A DNA stretch of 64,000 bases from Luteibacter jiangsuensis (GTDB taxonomy: Bacteria; Pseudomonadota; Gammaproteobacteria; Xanthomonadales; Rhodanobacteraceae), in assembly GCF_030812295.1 (NCBI RefSeq), contig NZ_JAUSSK010000002.1, positions 650,001 through 714,000 of the forward strand, given 5' to 3'. The position numbers and the translations under genes were made by a program. Position 1 is the first letter of the stretch; each line of letters opens with the position of its first letter. Below the pieces are notes generated by a model. The model did no database searches. It was not told where the DNA came from and worked only from the letters and a program-made list of their open reading frames with translations. Positions 40,450 through 49,547 of the stretch are shown here, one piece after another.

Positions 40450-41942
40450 TGATTCACGTAAACCGGATTGCCCAGGATCAGCAGCTTGCCCTCCGCCGAG
40501 CGTACGTCCACGCGCAACCAGTGCGGCTTGCCATCGCTCGTCCAATCGAACGCCACCTCGCCATTCGCCGGTATGCGCTTCACCGGCACACCGTCGAACG
40601 GCCTGCCGTCGATCGTCACCGCGATGTCGCTTCCCTGCAGTGCCGTGGTGCGAACGACCACATGGAGCGTCGCGCCACCCACCACCATGATCGCATCACC
40701 CATCGTGGCGTGCGAGGAGCCGTTGCTTGCGAGCACATCCAGTGTCCGGTCGCGCGAACCCTCCGTGTCGACGAATACATGCCCTGCGCGAATGCCATCG
40801 AGAATGCCTTCCATCGATAGTTCGCGCGCGTGCACGACCGTCGTCGGCGTGCCGATCACGCCAGCGAGTGGGTCACGCGGATCATCCGTGCCGACATGGC
40901 TGTCGCTGCCGCCGATGGCGGTGATGCGAAGCCCTGCGTTCAACTGGGTTTCCCAGAAGGGTATGCCTGTGTCTGCACGTTCGGCATCACGGCCGTTCAC
41001 GGCCTCGATGGCCTGGAATCCGTGCATGTCCACCGGTCCAATCGGCGTGAACCCGCAGCCCATGCAGGTTTCGTCGTTCGGCCGGCGTGGGTGATTGACC
41101 GAGATCAGCCCGTGCGCGCGCGCGACGTCGGCCAGCAGCGCGTTCCAGTCCGGCACCTGCTTGCTCCCTACACGGAAGTCGACGGTACGGGAGACGCCGA
41201 ACAGATTGGCGTGGCCGGAGAACGTGGTGATCTCACGCGCCGGGATGAGCAACATGGTGTCGAAGTACGGCTGCATCTCGCGCAGTCCGGATACCTGCGA
41301 CATGGTGTTGTGCTCGGACACGGCGATGAAATCCAGTCCCCGTTTCGCGGCCGAGGCCACCGTGAAGAACAGGGGGCAAGGTACCTTCCTGGTGCCGGAG
41401 GCGCTGAGGCAGTTGCCGTCGCTGTGCGCCGAATGCATGTGCAGATCACCGCGATACCAGCGCTCCCTCGTGGACAGGGGCGCGGTCAGCCCATGTTCCG
41501 GGCCAAAACCTTCGTCATCCCCCGACAGCCAAACCCGCGCCGTATAGGAGGCCTTCGATGCGGGGCGGATGTTCGGGATGCCCAGTAGCAGCCGCCACCG
41601 TCCCGGCACGATGGCCCCGGGGAGGAAGGAAGCCGTGGCATCGGTGGCGGATACGGTGAACCGCCGCTTGCTGCCGCCACTCCATCCACGGAAGCCATCC
41701 TGCGCCTCGAACCCACCCGGCCCGAGCAGGCCCAGGTCGATGGTGGTGTGTTCCTCGCGGCCCGTGTATTCGACATCGATGGTGATCCGCGACGTGCCGC
41801 CAGGTACGTCGAAGGGCACCTCGCGATACGTATGCTGGTCGGCACCGGTAAGCTCGCCCCGGAGGACGAGGTCGGGCGCGCGCTCCGCCGCCGTGGCAAC
41901 GGCGGCGAAACAGGACAGCAGAAGGGCGATCAGCGCCCGCAT
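40446..41942 (-). CDS. Secreted CehA/McbA-type PHP metallohydrolase
   Basis: This 498-residue protein has a signal peptide (LIALLLSCFAAVATA), so it is periplasmic or beyond. Residues about 25-160 look like a beta-sandwich. The PHP-type metal site then starts with GDLHMHSAHSDG, continues with AVSEHNT, ISVNHPRR and the Asp-x-His in IGGSDSHVG. A further beta domain closes the protein. CehA/McbA enzymes were first described as carbaryl hydrolases, and most relatives have unknown natural substrates. Its ATG shares one base with the stop of the TonB receptor gene upstream (TGATG), which ties the two into one operon. Confidence 0.85.
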   Translation of the reverse strand: MRALIALLLSCFAAVATAAERAPDLVLRGELTGADQHTYREVPFDVPGGTSRITIDVEYTGREEHTTIDLGLLGPGGFEAQDGFRGWSGGSKRRFTVSATDATASFLPGAIVPGRWRLLLGIPNIRPASKASYTARVWLSGDDEGFGPEHGLTAPLSTRERWYRGDLHMHSAHSDGNCLSASGTRKVPCPLFFTVASAAKRGLDFIAVSEHNTMSQVSGLREMQPYFDTMLLIPAREITTFSGHANLFGVSRTVDFRVGSKQVPDWNALLADVARAHGLISVNHPRRPNDETCMGCGFTPIGPVDMHGFQAIEAVNGRDAERADTGIPFWETQLNAGLRITAIGGSDSHVGTDDPRDPLAGVIGTPTTVVHARELSMEGILDGIRAGHVFVDTEGSRDRTLDVLASNGSSHATMGDAIMVVGGATLHVVVRTTALQGSDIAVTIDGRPFDGVPVKRIPANGEVAFDWTSDGKPHWLRVDVRSAEGKLLILGNPVYVNH

Positions 41943-44440
41943 CAGAAACGGTACATCGCGGCGAGGCGGAACGAGCGGCCAAGCAGCGGGCGCGCGATGA
42001 ACGTGTTGGCGCCTGCATCGGAGCTGGCCAGTTCGCCAGCGCGCGGGTTGCCCTCGGTGAGCCCCAGCGAATTGGTGATGTTGTCGGCGTAGAGGAACAG
42101 CGAGAGTTGTGGTGTCGCGTCATAGCGCGCGCTGGCGCCCACGACGTGGTACGAAGGCAGCACGACCGAGTTTGCCGTGTCGACGTAACGCTTGCCCTCG
42201 TGCTCATACGACACTTGCAGGCGCAGGCGACCGTCGAGCAGGTTCACCCCCGGGACGATGCGGTAACTGACCTTGGGCACGCGGATCAGCTGGTTGTCGT
42301 CGTAATCGCGAAGCACCGGCGCGCCGGCGACCACGTCGGTGTAGCTCAGGCCCTTGTATTTCGGGTCCTGCAACGTGGCATTGAACTGCACGTCGAACCA
42401 CTTGGTCGGGTACAGCGTGCCTTCGAGCTCCAGTCCATAGGTCTTGGTGTTCGCGTAGCCCGTCTGCGGCGTGGAGGTATTGCCGTTACGGTCGAACACG
42501 TTGTTGGTGAAACTGACATTGTCGTACTTGGTGTAGAACGCCGTCGCGTACAGGTCCATGAAGCGGTCGCTGTACTTCCAGCCGGCCTCGGCGAGGTCCA
42601 TCGTCTGCAGTAGCGGCGTGGCCGTCGGGTTGGTGATGTACGTGCTGAGGTTGGGCAGCCGGAAGGCCGAGGTCCAGCGCGCGAACAGGCCCTGGCGCGG
42701 CGAGAACTGCCAGTTGGCGCCGAGGGTCCAACCCGTCTTGTCGAACGACTGGTCGTAGTGGGCGAGCTGTCCGTTGCCAGTGAGCACCTGCGTGGCCGCC
42801 GGTGAGCCGCCGATATCGACGGTCTGCTTGCCTTCGGTATAGCCCTCCACGTTCACTTTCTCCCAACGTACGCCACCGTCGATGCGCAACTCCGGCGTGA
42901 CTTGCCATTCGTCGGAAGCGTAGAAAGCGTTGGTCTTCGACTTGCCGCTGGCGTGTTCCCACTCGTACCCGTAGCGATAGAAGCCGTGGTCGGTCAACGA
43001 ACCTACGACGTTGCCATTGGCATCCACGCCCACGAGGTCGAGCAGGCGGGCATTGTCCTGGGCATCGGTCAGCACGGTCGAGGAGTAACGGTCGAAATCC
43101 TGCTCGAAGTTGGCGTGGTAATAGCCGAAGGTGACGTCGTGGCTCTGGTCGCCGAATTCGAACTTGCGCAGTACGCGCGTATCGTTGATGAATTCGTCCA
43201 ACGGCAAGGTCACGCCGCGAAGGCCTTCGGTCACGACCAGCCCGTTGCCGTTCTGGTTCGCCACGTTGAAGACTTGCGAAGGGTTGTCGACGTAGCGGAA
43301 CTGCAGCGCCGTGGCGCCCGGAATGCTCGACAGGCGTTTGCTGTCCTGGGTGATGAATGAGCCGGCGCTCTGCAACGCGTTCGGGAAAACACCGTTGCGT
43401 TGGGTGTCGGTGGTGCTGTAGCGCATCGATTCAGCCAGCTTCCAGTCGTCGCCGAGATCGTGGTCGAACTTGAACGACACCTGGGTACGCTTCACGTGCG
43501 TGCCTTCGGCGTTGTCGAAATCGTAGAGACCGCCACCGGCTTCGCGCATCTGCAGGTGCTCGGTCTCGGGGCCGGCCAATGTGCCGTAGTTGCCGTTGAA
43601 GCCGGGGACGGCGCGAATGTCACCGTTGGCGTTGGTACGCATCGGGATGCCGAGGTAAAGGGCGACCTTGTCGTCCATGTGCTTCACGTCGAAGCTGATA
43701 TCTCCGTGCTCGAGCTCCTTCGACAGCGTCGCGCGCAACTGGCCGCCGTCATCGGCGTTGAACTGTGGTCGGCGCACGCCATCGTCCACGCGCCAGAAAC
43801 CGCCGACGCCGAGCTTCCAACCGCCGCCGATCGGTGTGCCGTACCAGAAATCGAGCCGGTTCAGCGAATAATTGCCGACGGTGTACTTCACCAGGCCTTC
43901 CGCCGTGTCGCCAACCTTGCGTGGGATGAAGTTGATCGCGCCGGCCGGTGCATTCGAGTAGAACACCGACGAGGGGCCACCGCGGACCACCTCGACGCGT
44001 TCGATCGTCTCGTCGAGGCGGAAGGCCTGGTCGGCGTTGAGGTAGCCCAGCGCGGGATCGTGCTGTACCGGGATGCCATCCTCGAGCAAGGTCACCGACC
44101 CGTAACCGTCCACCGGGATGCCGCGTGCACGGATGTTGCCCGAGGCTTCGCCGCCGGACGATTCCACCCAGAAGCCGGGAACGGATTTCACCGCTTCGGT
44201 GACGCTGGTCGGCGCCTGCATGCGCAGGCGATCCTCGTCGATCGTGGTGATCGAGTAACTGGTCTCGGCCTTGGTCCGGGTTTCCACGCCGGAGCGTGCC
44301 GTGACCACGACATTGTCGAGGTCGGTCGTCTTCTTCTCGGGGTTGCTGTCTTGCGCGTGGGTGGCGGCGGAAACGAGCAACGCGCCGGCGAGCGCCGAGC
44401 GCACGGCACGGCTGAGCAGGGTCTTACGCATTTTGGTCAT
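41942..44440 (-). CDS. TonB-dependent receptor paired with the metallohydrolase
   Basis: This is an 832-residue outer-membrane receptor with a signal peptide ending near ATHAQ, a TonB-box-like DLDNVVVTA just after, a plug (GNIRARGIPVDGYGSVTLLEDG, EVVRGGPSSVFYSNAPAGAIN) and a barrel ending in LAAMYRF. It is of the FecA/siderophore-like class, not the Oar class seen at 12216 and 15710. The start is taken as the ATG at 44440 (MTKMRKTLL); 44431 is also possible and neither has a clear Shine-Dalgarno. Coupling to a secreted hydrolase suggests that both act on one imported compound. A CRP-type site lies 122 bp upstream. Confidence 0.88.
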   Translation of the reverse strand: MTKMRKTLLSRAVRSALAGALLVSAATHAQDSNPEKKTTDLDNVVVTARSGVETRTKAETSYSITTIDEDRLRMQAPTSVTEAVKSVPGFWVESSGGEASGNIRARGIPVDGYGSVTLLEDGIPVQHDPALGYLNADQAFRLDETIERVEVVRGGPSSVFYSNAPAGAINFIPRKVGDTAEGLVKYTVGNYSLNRLDFWYGTPIGGGWKLGVGGFWRVDDGVRRPQFNADDGGQLRATLSKELEHGDISFDVKHMDDKVALYLGIPMRTNANGDIRAVPGFNGNYGTLAGPETEHLQMREAGGGLYDFDNAEGTHVKRTQVSFKFDHDLGDDWKLAESMRYSTTDTQRNGVFPNALQSAGSFITQDSKRLSSIPGATALQFRYVDNPSQVFNVANQNGNGLVVTEGLRGVTLPLDEFINDTRVLRKFEFGDQSHDVTFGYYHANFEQDFDRYSSTVLTDAQDNARLLDLVGVDANGNVVGSLTDHGFYRYGYEWEHASGKSKTNAFYASDEWQVTPELRIDGGVRWEKVNVEGYTEGKQTVDIGGSPAATQVLTGNGQLAHYDQSFDKTGWTLGANWQFSPRQGLFARWTSAFRLPNLSTYITNPTATPLLQTMDLAEAGWKYSDRFMDLYATAFYTKYDNVSFTNNVFDRNGNTSTPQTGYANTKTYGLELEGTLYPTKWFDVQFNATLQDPKYKGLSYTDVVAGAPVLRDYDDNQLIRVPKVSYRIVPGVNLLDGRLRLQVSYEHEGKRYVDTANSVVLPSYHVVGASARYDATPQLSLFLYADNITNSLGLTEGNPRAGELASSDAGANTFIARPLLGRSFRLAAMYRF

Positions 44441-44561
44441 CCGGGGAAGGAGGCGGGAGGCCCGCAATCCGCAGGAACTTATGCGTTAGCGATGACGGAA
44501 CGGCTGAGGTTTCATGACGATCCCATTTCAATCGAGCAAAATGATGACCGTCGCCTCACGC

Positions 44562-44577
44562 TGTGATCTCGGTCACA
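44562..44577 (-). promoter_or_regulatory. CRP/Clp-type operator
   Basis: TGTGATCTCGGTCACA contains both CRP half-sites TGTGA-N6-TCACA and matches the 16-bp E. coli CRP core at 14 positions. It overlaps the stop codon of ubiA and lies 122 bp upstream of the receptor-hydrolase operon, the more likely target. In xanthomonads this site type is also bound by Clp, a CRP homologue. Confidence 0.7.
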
Positions 44578-45580
44578 TGGCGAGGGCGATGACGATGCCG
44601 AGCCAAAGTGCCAGCCCCACCCAGTTGTTATGACGAAATGCGGTGAGGCACGCGGCGCGATCGCGGTCGCGCATGATCCATTGCTGGTAGGCGAACAGTC
44701 CGGCCGTAGCGGCCAGGCCGATCCAGTACGGCCAATCCAGCGCTGAACGCGTCCCCACGAGCAGCATCGCCAGCAAGAACGTGCCCATGAGTATGCCGAT
44801 GATGACGAGGTCGGCATCGGCGAACAGGATGGCTGTGGACTTGGCGCCAGCCTTGATGTCTTCGTCGCGGTCCACCATCGCGTATTCGGTGTCGTAGATC
44901 ACCGACCAGAGGATGTTGGCGATGAACAGCAGCCATGCCACTGGAGGCACGGTGTTCGTCACCGCCGCGAACGCCATGGGAATCGACCAGCCGAACGCGG
45001 CGCCGAGCACCACCTGGGGCAGGTTGGTATAGCGCTTGGTAAACGGGTAGACCGCGGCCAGCGCCGCCCCGGCGAAGGAGAGCAGGATGGTGAGCTTGTT
45101 GGTGAAGAGCACCAGGATGAACGAGAACAGCAGCAAACCGCCGAAGATCGCCAGCGCTTCACGCGGTGTCACGCGTCCACTGGCGATGGGACGCCCGGCC
45201 GTCCGCGCCACCTGTGGGTCCAGCTTGCGGTCGGCATAGTCGTTGATGGCGCAACCCGCCGAGCGCATGGCGAAGACGCCAAGGGTGAAGATGACCAGCG
45301 GGCCGATGGGCGGGAAGTCTTTCGCGGCGAGCCACAGCGCCCACCAGGTCGGCCACATCAGCAGGAGCGCGCCGATAGGCCGGTCCATGCGCGTGAGCAC
45401 GAGATAGGCGTGGATCTTCTCGCGCCGAGCGGGCGGCAGGCCTTTCAAGAGGAAGGCGAGCACGCGCTCGGCGTTGGTCGAAGCATCGGCGGGGCGGGCT
45501 GCCGGCGTCGCCGTGGCGGTCTTGCGGGCGGCAGGCGTTGCCTTGCGACGTGGGGAAGGCTTGCGGGACGTGGGGCTCAT
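44573..45580 (-). CDS. ubiA: 4-hydroxybenzoate polyprenyltransferase
   Basis: This 335-residue inner-membrane prenyltransferase of ubiquinone synthesis has the two Asp-rich motifs at 113-121 (NDYADRKLD) and 229-241 (YDTEYAMVDRDED), with many hydrophobic helices. The first 45 residues are a Lys/Arg/Ala/Pro-rich extension (RKPSPRRKATPAARK) not found in the core family, and the enzyme proper begins near KIHAYLVLTRMDRPIG. A later start is possible, but no internal ATG lies before Met65. No ubiC is adjacent. Confidence 0.93.
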   Translation of the reverse strand: MSPTSRKPSPRRKATPAARKTATATPAARPADASTNAERVLAFLLKGLPPARREKIHAYLVLTRMDRPIGALLLMWPTWWALWLAAKDFPPIGPLVIFTLGVFAMRSAGCAINDYADRKLDPQVARTAGRPIASGRVTPREALAIFGGLLLFSFILVLFTNKLTILLSFAGAALAAVYPFTKRYTNLPQVVLGAAFGWSIPMAFAAVTNTVPPVAWLLFIANILWSVIYDTEYAMVDRDEDIKAGAKSTAILFADADLVIIGILMGTFLLAMLLVGTRSALDWPYWIGLAATAGLFAYQQWIMRDRDRAACLTAFRHNNWVGLALWLGIVIALAM

Positions 45581-45621
45581 GCGGAGAAGTCTAGCCGACC
45601 CGGCAAAGTAGATATCGGTTT

Positions 45622-45665
45622 TAGGAGTAATCCTATGTCGGCCAACGCTGCGCCGTCACTATGAT
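45622..45665 (+). promoter_or_regulatory. RcsB-like box and -10 of the fimbrial operon
   Basis: TAGGAGTAATCCTA (45622-45635) is a 5-4-5 inverted repeat like the boxes of NarL/FixJ-type response regulators such as RcsB. Twenty-four bases on lies a good -10, TATGAT (45660-45665), with no -35 at the right distance. If transcription starts near 45672, the box is centred at about -43, a normal activator position. A Shine-Dalgarno AAGGAG (45679-45684) and the first fimbrial ATG follow. Confidence 0.5.
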
Positions 45666-45694
45666 GCCGCCTCGCTTCAAGGAGAACGTGCGAG

Positions 45695-46336
45695 ATGCGT
45701 CATATTGCTTTGTCTACCGGTGTCACCCTGGCGCTTCTGACGCCGCTGGCCGCCATGGCCACCGACAGCGCTGAACTCAAAGTCTCCGGTACGATCACGC
45801 CGGCGTCGTGCAGCGTGTCGATCCTCGGTCCGTCGGAAGTGCAGCTCGACCCGGTGAAGCTCGCGGATTTCGCTCCGGGCCAGGATCTGTCGCTTGAGAC
45901 GAAGGATGCGAACCTGAGTATCGATTGCCAGGGCACTCCTGCGCGATTCCGCCTGAAGGCCGTCGATTCCGGTGAAGGCGTCTCCACCGATGGCGCCAAT
46001 CACTACAGTCTCGGCAGGAACGAGCAGGGCGGCAGCAACAAGCCGAATGGTTACTTCAAGCTGAGCATCGATGCCGGCGCCATGACATCGAAGTACGTGT
46101 TGAAGTCCATCGACAGCGGCGTGGGCCAGGCGTGGGGCACGCCCGGGACTGGCGAGGTGGCATTCGACCATGACGGGGAAGCATTCGCTTTCGCCAACGA
46201 GGCCGACGCGACCGAGCCGGCCGCCCTGACCGACCTGACGGTGCCGCTGAAGATCGCCGCGGTGCTGGCAAAGGATCCGGTCGTCAACGAAGACGTGGCG
46301 CTTTCCGGAAGGGCCACCATCGAAATTTTCTATTGA
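45695..46336 (+). CDS. Fimbrial subunit, DUF1120-type (first in operon)
   Basis: This 213-residue secreted protein has a signal peptide ending near LAAMA. The mature start AELKVSGTITPASCSV has the pilin pattern (strand, Gly, then Cys), and a second Cys lies in LSIDCQG about 40 residues on. The C-terminus RATIEIFY has the penultimate aromatic typical of chaperone-usher subunits. I assign it to the DUF1120 group from memory. Being first in the operon, it is a candidate for the major or terminal subunit. Its stop shares one base with the chaperone start (TGATG). Confidence 0.75.
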   Translation: MRHIALSTGVTLALLTPLAAMATDSAELKVSGTITPASCSVSILGPSEVQLDPVKLADFAPGQDLSLETKDANLSIDCQGTPARFRLKAVDSGEGVSTDGANHYSLGRNEQGGSNKPNGYFKLSIDAGAMTSKYVLKSIDSGVGQAWGTPGTGEVAFDHDGEAFAFANEADATEPAALTDLTVPLKIAAVLAKDPVVNEDVALSGRATIEIFY

Positions 46337-47037
46337 TGCGCCGTGTCCTCGCCGTCGCGCTGTCGGGCCTGTTCCCGGTGGCGCCGGCCTTTGCGGATGG
46401 CATGCTGCCGGAGACCTCCGTCGTCATCGTCTACGAAGACAAGGGCGAGGCGACGATCAATGTCAGGAACAGCGATCCGAGACCCTCGCTGCTGCATGTG
46501 ATGTTGCAGGACATTCCCGAAGACGCCGAGCCGTTGTTGTTCGTCACGCCTCCGGTGTCCCGGGTCGAGCCCGGTGAGAGCCAGCTCGTCAGGTTCATCC
46601 TGCGTAACGCCGAGCCCCTCAAGACGCAGCGCATGAAGCGGGTGGTATTCGAAGGGCTGCAGCCGAAGAACAAGCTGCAGCCGGGTCGTGCCACGGTTTC
46701 AGTGAACATCCGGCAGAACCTCCCGGTGATCCTGCATCCCAAGGGCCTGGCCCCGAACCGGGAACCGTGGAAGGGGCTGACCTGGACCATCGCCGGGGGC
46801 GAGCTCGTCGTTCGCAACGACACCCCTTACGTGGTGCGCATGGGTCAGGAAGTGGTTCTCCTGCCGATGATGACCTCGGTGCGGGTTCCGGCCGGTTACG
46901 TTCTGCCCGGAAGCCGCCACGCGCTGCCATTACCCGAAAGCGTCAGGAACGCCACGGCGGTACGGTTGTACCCGGCGACCGTCTACGGCTTCGCCGTGGA
47001 TTCTTACGACGCGTCGTTGTCCATTGCCACAGACTGA
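46336..47037 (+). CDS. Periplasmic fimbrial chaperone (PapD family)
   Basis: This 233-residue protein has a signal peptide (VLAVALSGLFPVAPAFA) and two Ig-like domains. The G1-strand and linker region shows VNIRQNLPVILHPKGL, the usual chaperone signature. It would hold fimbrial subunits by donor-strand complementation and deliver them to the usher encoded next. The ATG at 46336 overlaps the upstream stop; a TTG one codon earlier is in frame. Confidence 0.88.
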   Translation: MRRVLAVALSGLFPVAPAFADGMLPETSVVIVYEDKGEATINVRNSDPRPSLLHVMLQDIPEDAEPLLFVTPPVSRVEPGESQLVRFILRNAEPLKTQRMKRVVFEGLQPKNKLQPGRATVSVNIRQNLPVILHPKGLAPNREPWKGLTWTIAGGELVVRNDTPYVVRMGQEVVLLPMMTSVRVPAGYVLPGSRHALPLPESVRNATAVRLYPATVYGFAVDSYDASLSIATD

Positions 47038-47054
47038 GTGGCGAGGCTGTACTC

Positions 47055-49547
47055 ATGAATTCGCCCGTGACCGGGCGCCGCCTGTGCGGCGCCCAGCTGC
47101 GTCTGGCGCTCCTGCCGCTGGCTTGTGCGCCGGACATGGTGGGCGCCCATGCGGACGTCGGGGCGGCTAACGCACCATCGATGTCGCCCTCCGTATCCGA
47201 ACGAAGCGACACCGACATCGAGTTCGACGAGCACATGTTGAAGCTTCGCGGCATCGATCCGACGCTCGCGGCATACTTCCGCAGCGCTCCGCGCTTCACG
47301 GCGGGTCGTCATGTGGTCTCCCTGACGGTCAATGGAACGGCCATGGGCTTGGCGAAGGCACGCTTCGATCACCACGGCGCGCTATGTATCGATCGGGAAC
47401 TGCTGGACGCAGCGAAAGTGGACGCGGAACTTTCCGCCCTCCGCGATCGCACCACGTCACCATGCGTGGATCTGGTGACGATGTATCCGTCGTCGAAGAT
47501 CGAGTTGAGTCCGGCCAAGGCGGCGATATCCCTGCTGGTGCCAACCGAGGCGTTGCGCACGCGGCAGCGCGACCTGTCGGGTTACGCGCGTGGCGGCACG
47601 GCGGCGCTGTTGAACTACGAGATCGTCGGGCTGGACAGCCGCGGGGGCTCGCATGCAAGCCGTTACAGATCGGCCAACACCGAAGTAGGTTTCAATGCGG
47701 GTGACTGGGTCGTCCGTAGTCGCCAGGTATCCACGTCCACCGATGGGCGCCAGCGCATGGAAGTGCTGGATACCTATGCCAGCCGCTCGTTCGCCGAACA
47801 GCGTGCCGTCGTCCAGGTCGGTGAAATCAACGTGGTGAATCCCGCCCTGTCCGGTGCGCAACTTACGGGCGTGCAGGTGACGAACGAGCAGGCATTGGCC
47901 CATCAAGGCGCGGGCGCGACGGTCGAAGGGATCGCGCAGGGCCCGGCGCGCGTCGAGGTCAGGCAGGATGGCGTGCTCGTGTATTCCACGGTCGTGCCAC
48001 AGGGGCCGTTCACCTTGACCGGCATCCCTCGCATCAATCGCTACTCCGACCTCGATGTCACCGTCACCGGTGCCGACGGCGACGCGCAGCGGTTCACGGT
48101 GAACAGCGCCCTGGCAGGCGCACTGGACACGGCGCCGGGTTATGCGATTGCGCTTGGAACGTTGCGAAATGCCGGTGGCACCGAGGCGCCCTGGGTCGTC
48201 AGCGGCGGCTGGAGCGGATCGATCGATCGCGATATGTCGCTGAGTGCCGGCGTCATGGCTGCCTCTCGCTACCACTCCATCGGACTGGGTATTGGCGCGT
48301 TTGTGGCCAAGGACACGCAGTTGCACGTGAACCTGGCGGGATCGAGCGCGACGCGCGAGGGCGCCAGGGGGTGGCAGGGCATGCTGACCCTGTCGCAACG
48401 ACTGGACGGCCGCTGGTCCATCGGACTCGCTCATTCGCGGCAGAGCCGGGGGTTCCGGGATCTGCTGGACGCGACGGTCGTGAGGAGTGTCGCTTCGCGC
48501 CGGTCGCGTTACCGTGATCAGTCCTCGGCGAGCGTATCGTGGTCGCATCCTCGCCTGGGCAGCGTCAGCGCGGGATATTCCCGAACCTTGCTGTTCAACC
48601 GCCGCGGCACCCGACGCGCGCTTGCTTCATGGGGTTCGCGCTTGGGCCGGGCATCGGTCTCGCTATCCGCCGAGTGGAACCTTGGGCGTGTGCGTCGCCA
48701 ACAGGGCAATAGCGTGTATTTCAATGTCAGCGTTCCGCTAGGGGAAAGCCGCCGAGTGAGTAGTTCCGTGCGCCGTTATGCGGGCGAGACACGTTACGGT
48801 GCCCATTTCTCCGAGCAGGTCAACGACTATGCAAGCTACCGCGCCGGGTTGGAGTACCGCTCGAGCGACCGGCGCCGCAGCCTCGACGTGGGAGTATCGC
48901 TATTGCCGCGCTATGCGCAGGTGGACGGCAGCTACACCCGAAATGCCAATAGCACGACATACGGTGTCGGGTTGCGTGGAGGCGTCCTGTGGCACGCGCA
49001 TGGCCTGACAGCATCGCCGTATCCCATGCGCGACACGTTCGGTGTGCTGTCGGCAGGCGATAGTGCCGGCATCCGCGTCTCGACACCGAGCGGCCCGGTA
49101 TGGACCGATGCCCGCGGTTATGCCGTGCTGCCGCAGCTCGCGCCGTTTGGGAAGAGCAGCATCGAAGTCGCCACCGATTCGCTGCCGCGCAACGTGGATA
49201 TCGAGAATGGGGCTGCCGTCGTCGAGGCAGGCCGAGGTGCGGTCGCCTTCCTGACTTTCGGTATGTCGAAGACCCGCCGCGTCCTGCTTACCGCGGTGAC
49301 GGCGGACGGGCGAAGCTTGCCAGCAGGTGCCACCGTGACGGACGAGAAAGGCGAGTTGGTCAGCCTGGTGCAGGGTGGCGGCCAGGTGTTCGTCGCGAAT
49401 GCGTTGGCGACGCCACGTTTGTCGGTGAGCGGGCCGGACTTGCCGCGTTGCGAACTGGACTTCCGGCTGGAAGAGCAGGTCGACCTGGGTGCGTATTACG
49501 AATCGGCTGCGGCGGTATGTCGTGTGGTTGGAGGGCTCGGCCCATGA
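47055..49547 (+). CDS. Outer-membrane fimbrial usher (PapC/FimD family)
   Basis: This 830-residue protein has an N-terminal periplasmic domain (IEFDEHMLKLRGIDPTLAAY, then HVVSLTVNGTAMG with Cys-containing linker), a central 24-strand pore region with plug (YSTVVPQGPFTLTGIPR, DLDVTVTGADG), and a C-terminal domain with a Cys pair (LPRCELDF and AAAVCRVV). The length is normal for an usher. The start at 47055, 17 bp after the chaperone stop, gives a plausible export signal; an earlier reading runs through the chaperone gene in another frame. ATGA overlaps the next gene. Confidence 0.88.
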   Translation: MNSPVTGRRLCGAQLRLALLPLACAPDMVGAHADVGAANAPSMSPSVSERSDTDIEFDEHMLKLRGIDPTLAAYFRSAPRFTAGRHVVSLTVNGTAMGLAKARFDHHGALCIDRELLDAAKVDAELSALRDRTTSPCVDLVTMYPSSKIELSPAKAAISLLVPTEALRTRQRDLSGYARGGTAALLNYEIVGLDSRGGSHASRYRSANTEVGFNAGDWVVRSRQVSTSTDGRQRMEVLDTYASRSFAEQRAVVQVGEINVVNPALSGAQLTGVQVTNEQALAHQGAGATVEGIAQGPARVEVRQDGVLVYSTVVPQGPFTLTGIPRINRYSDLDVTVTGADGDAQRFTVNSALAGALDTAPGYAIALGTLRNAGGTEAPWVVSGGWSGSIDRDMSLSAGVMAASRYHSIGLGIGAFVAKDTQLHVNLAGSSATREGARGWQGMLTLSQRLDGRWSIGLAHSRQSRGFRDLLDATVVRSVASRRSRYRDQSSASVSWSHPRLGSVSAGYSRTLLFNRRGTRRALASWGSRLGRASVSLSAEWNLGRVRRQQGNSVYFNVSVPLGESRRVSSSVRRYAGETRYGAHFSEQVNDYASYRAGLEYRSSDRRRSLDVGVSLLPRYAQVDGSYTRNANSTTYGVGLRGGVLWHAHGLTASPYPMRDTFGVLSAGDSAGIRVSTPSGPVWTDARGYAVLPQLAPFGKSSIEVATDSLPRNVDIENGAAVVEAGRGAVAFLTFGMSKTRRVLLTAVTADGRSLPAGATVTDEKGELVSLVQGGGQVFVANALATPRLSVSGPDLPRCELDFRLEEQVDLGAYYESAAAVCRVVGGLGP

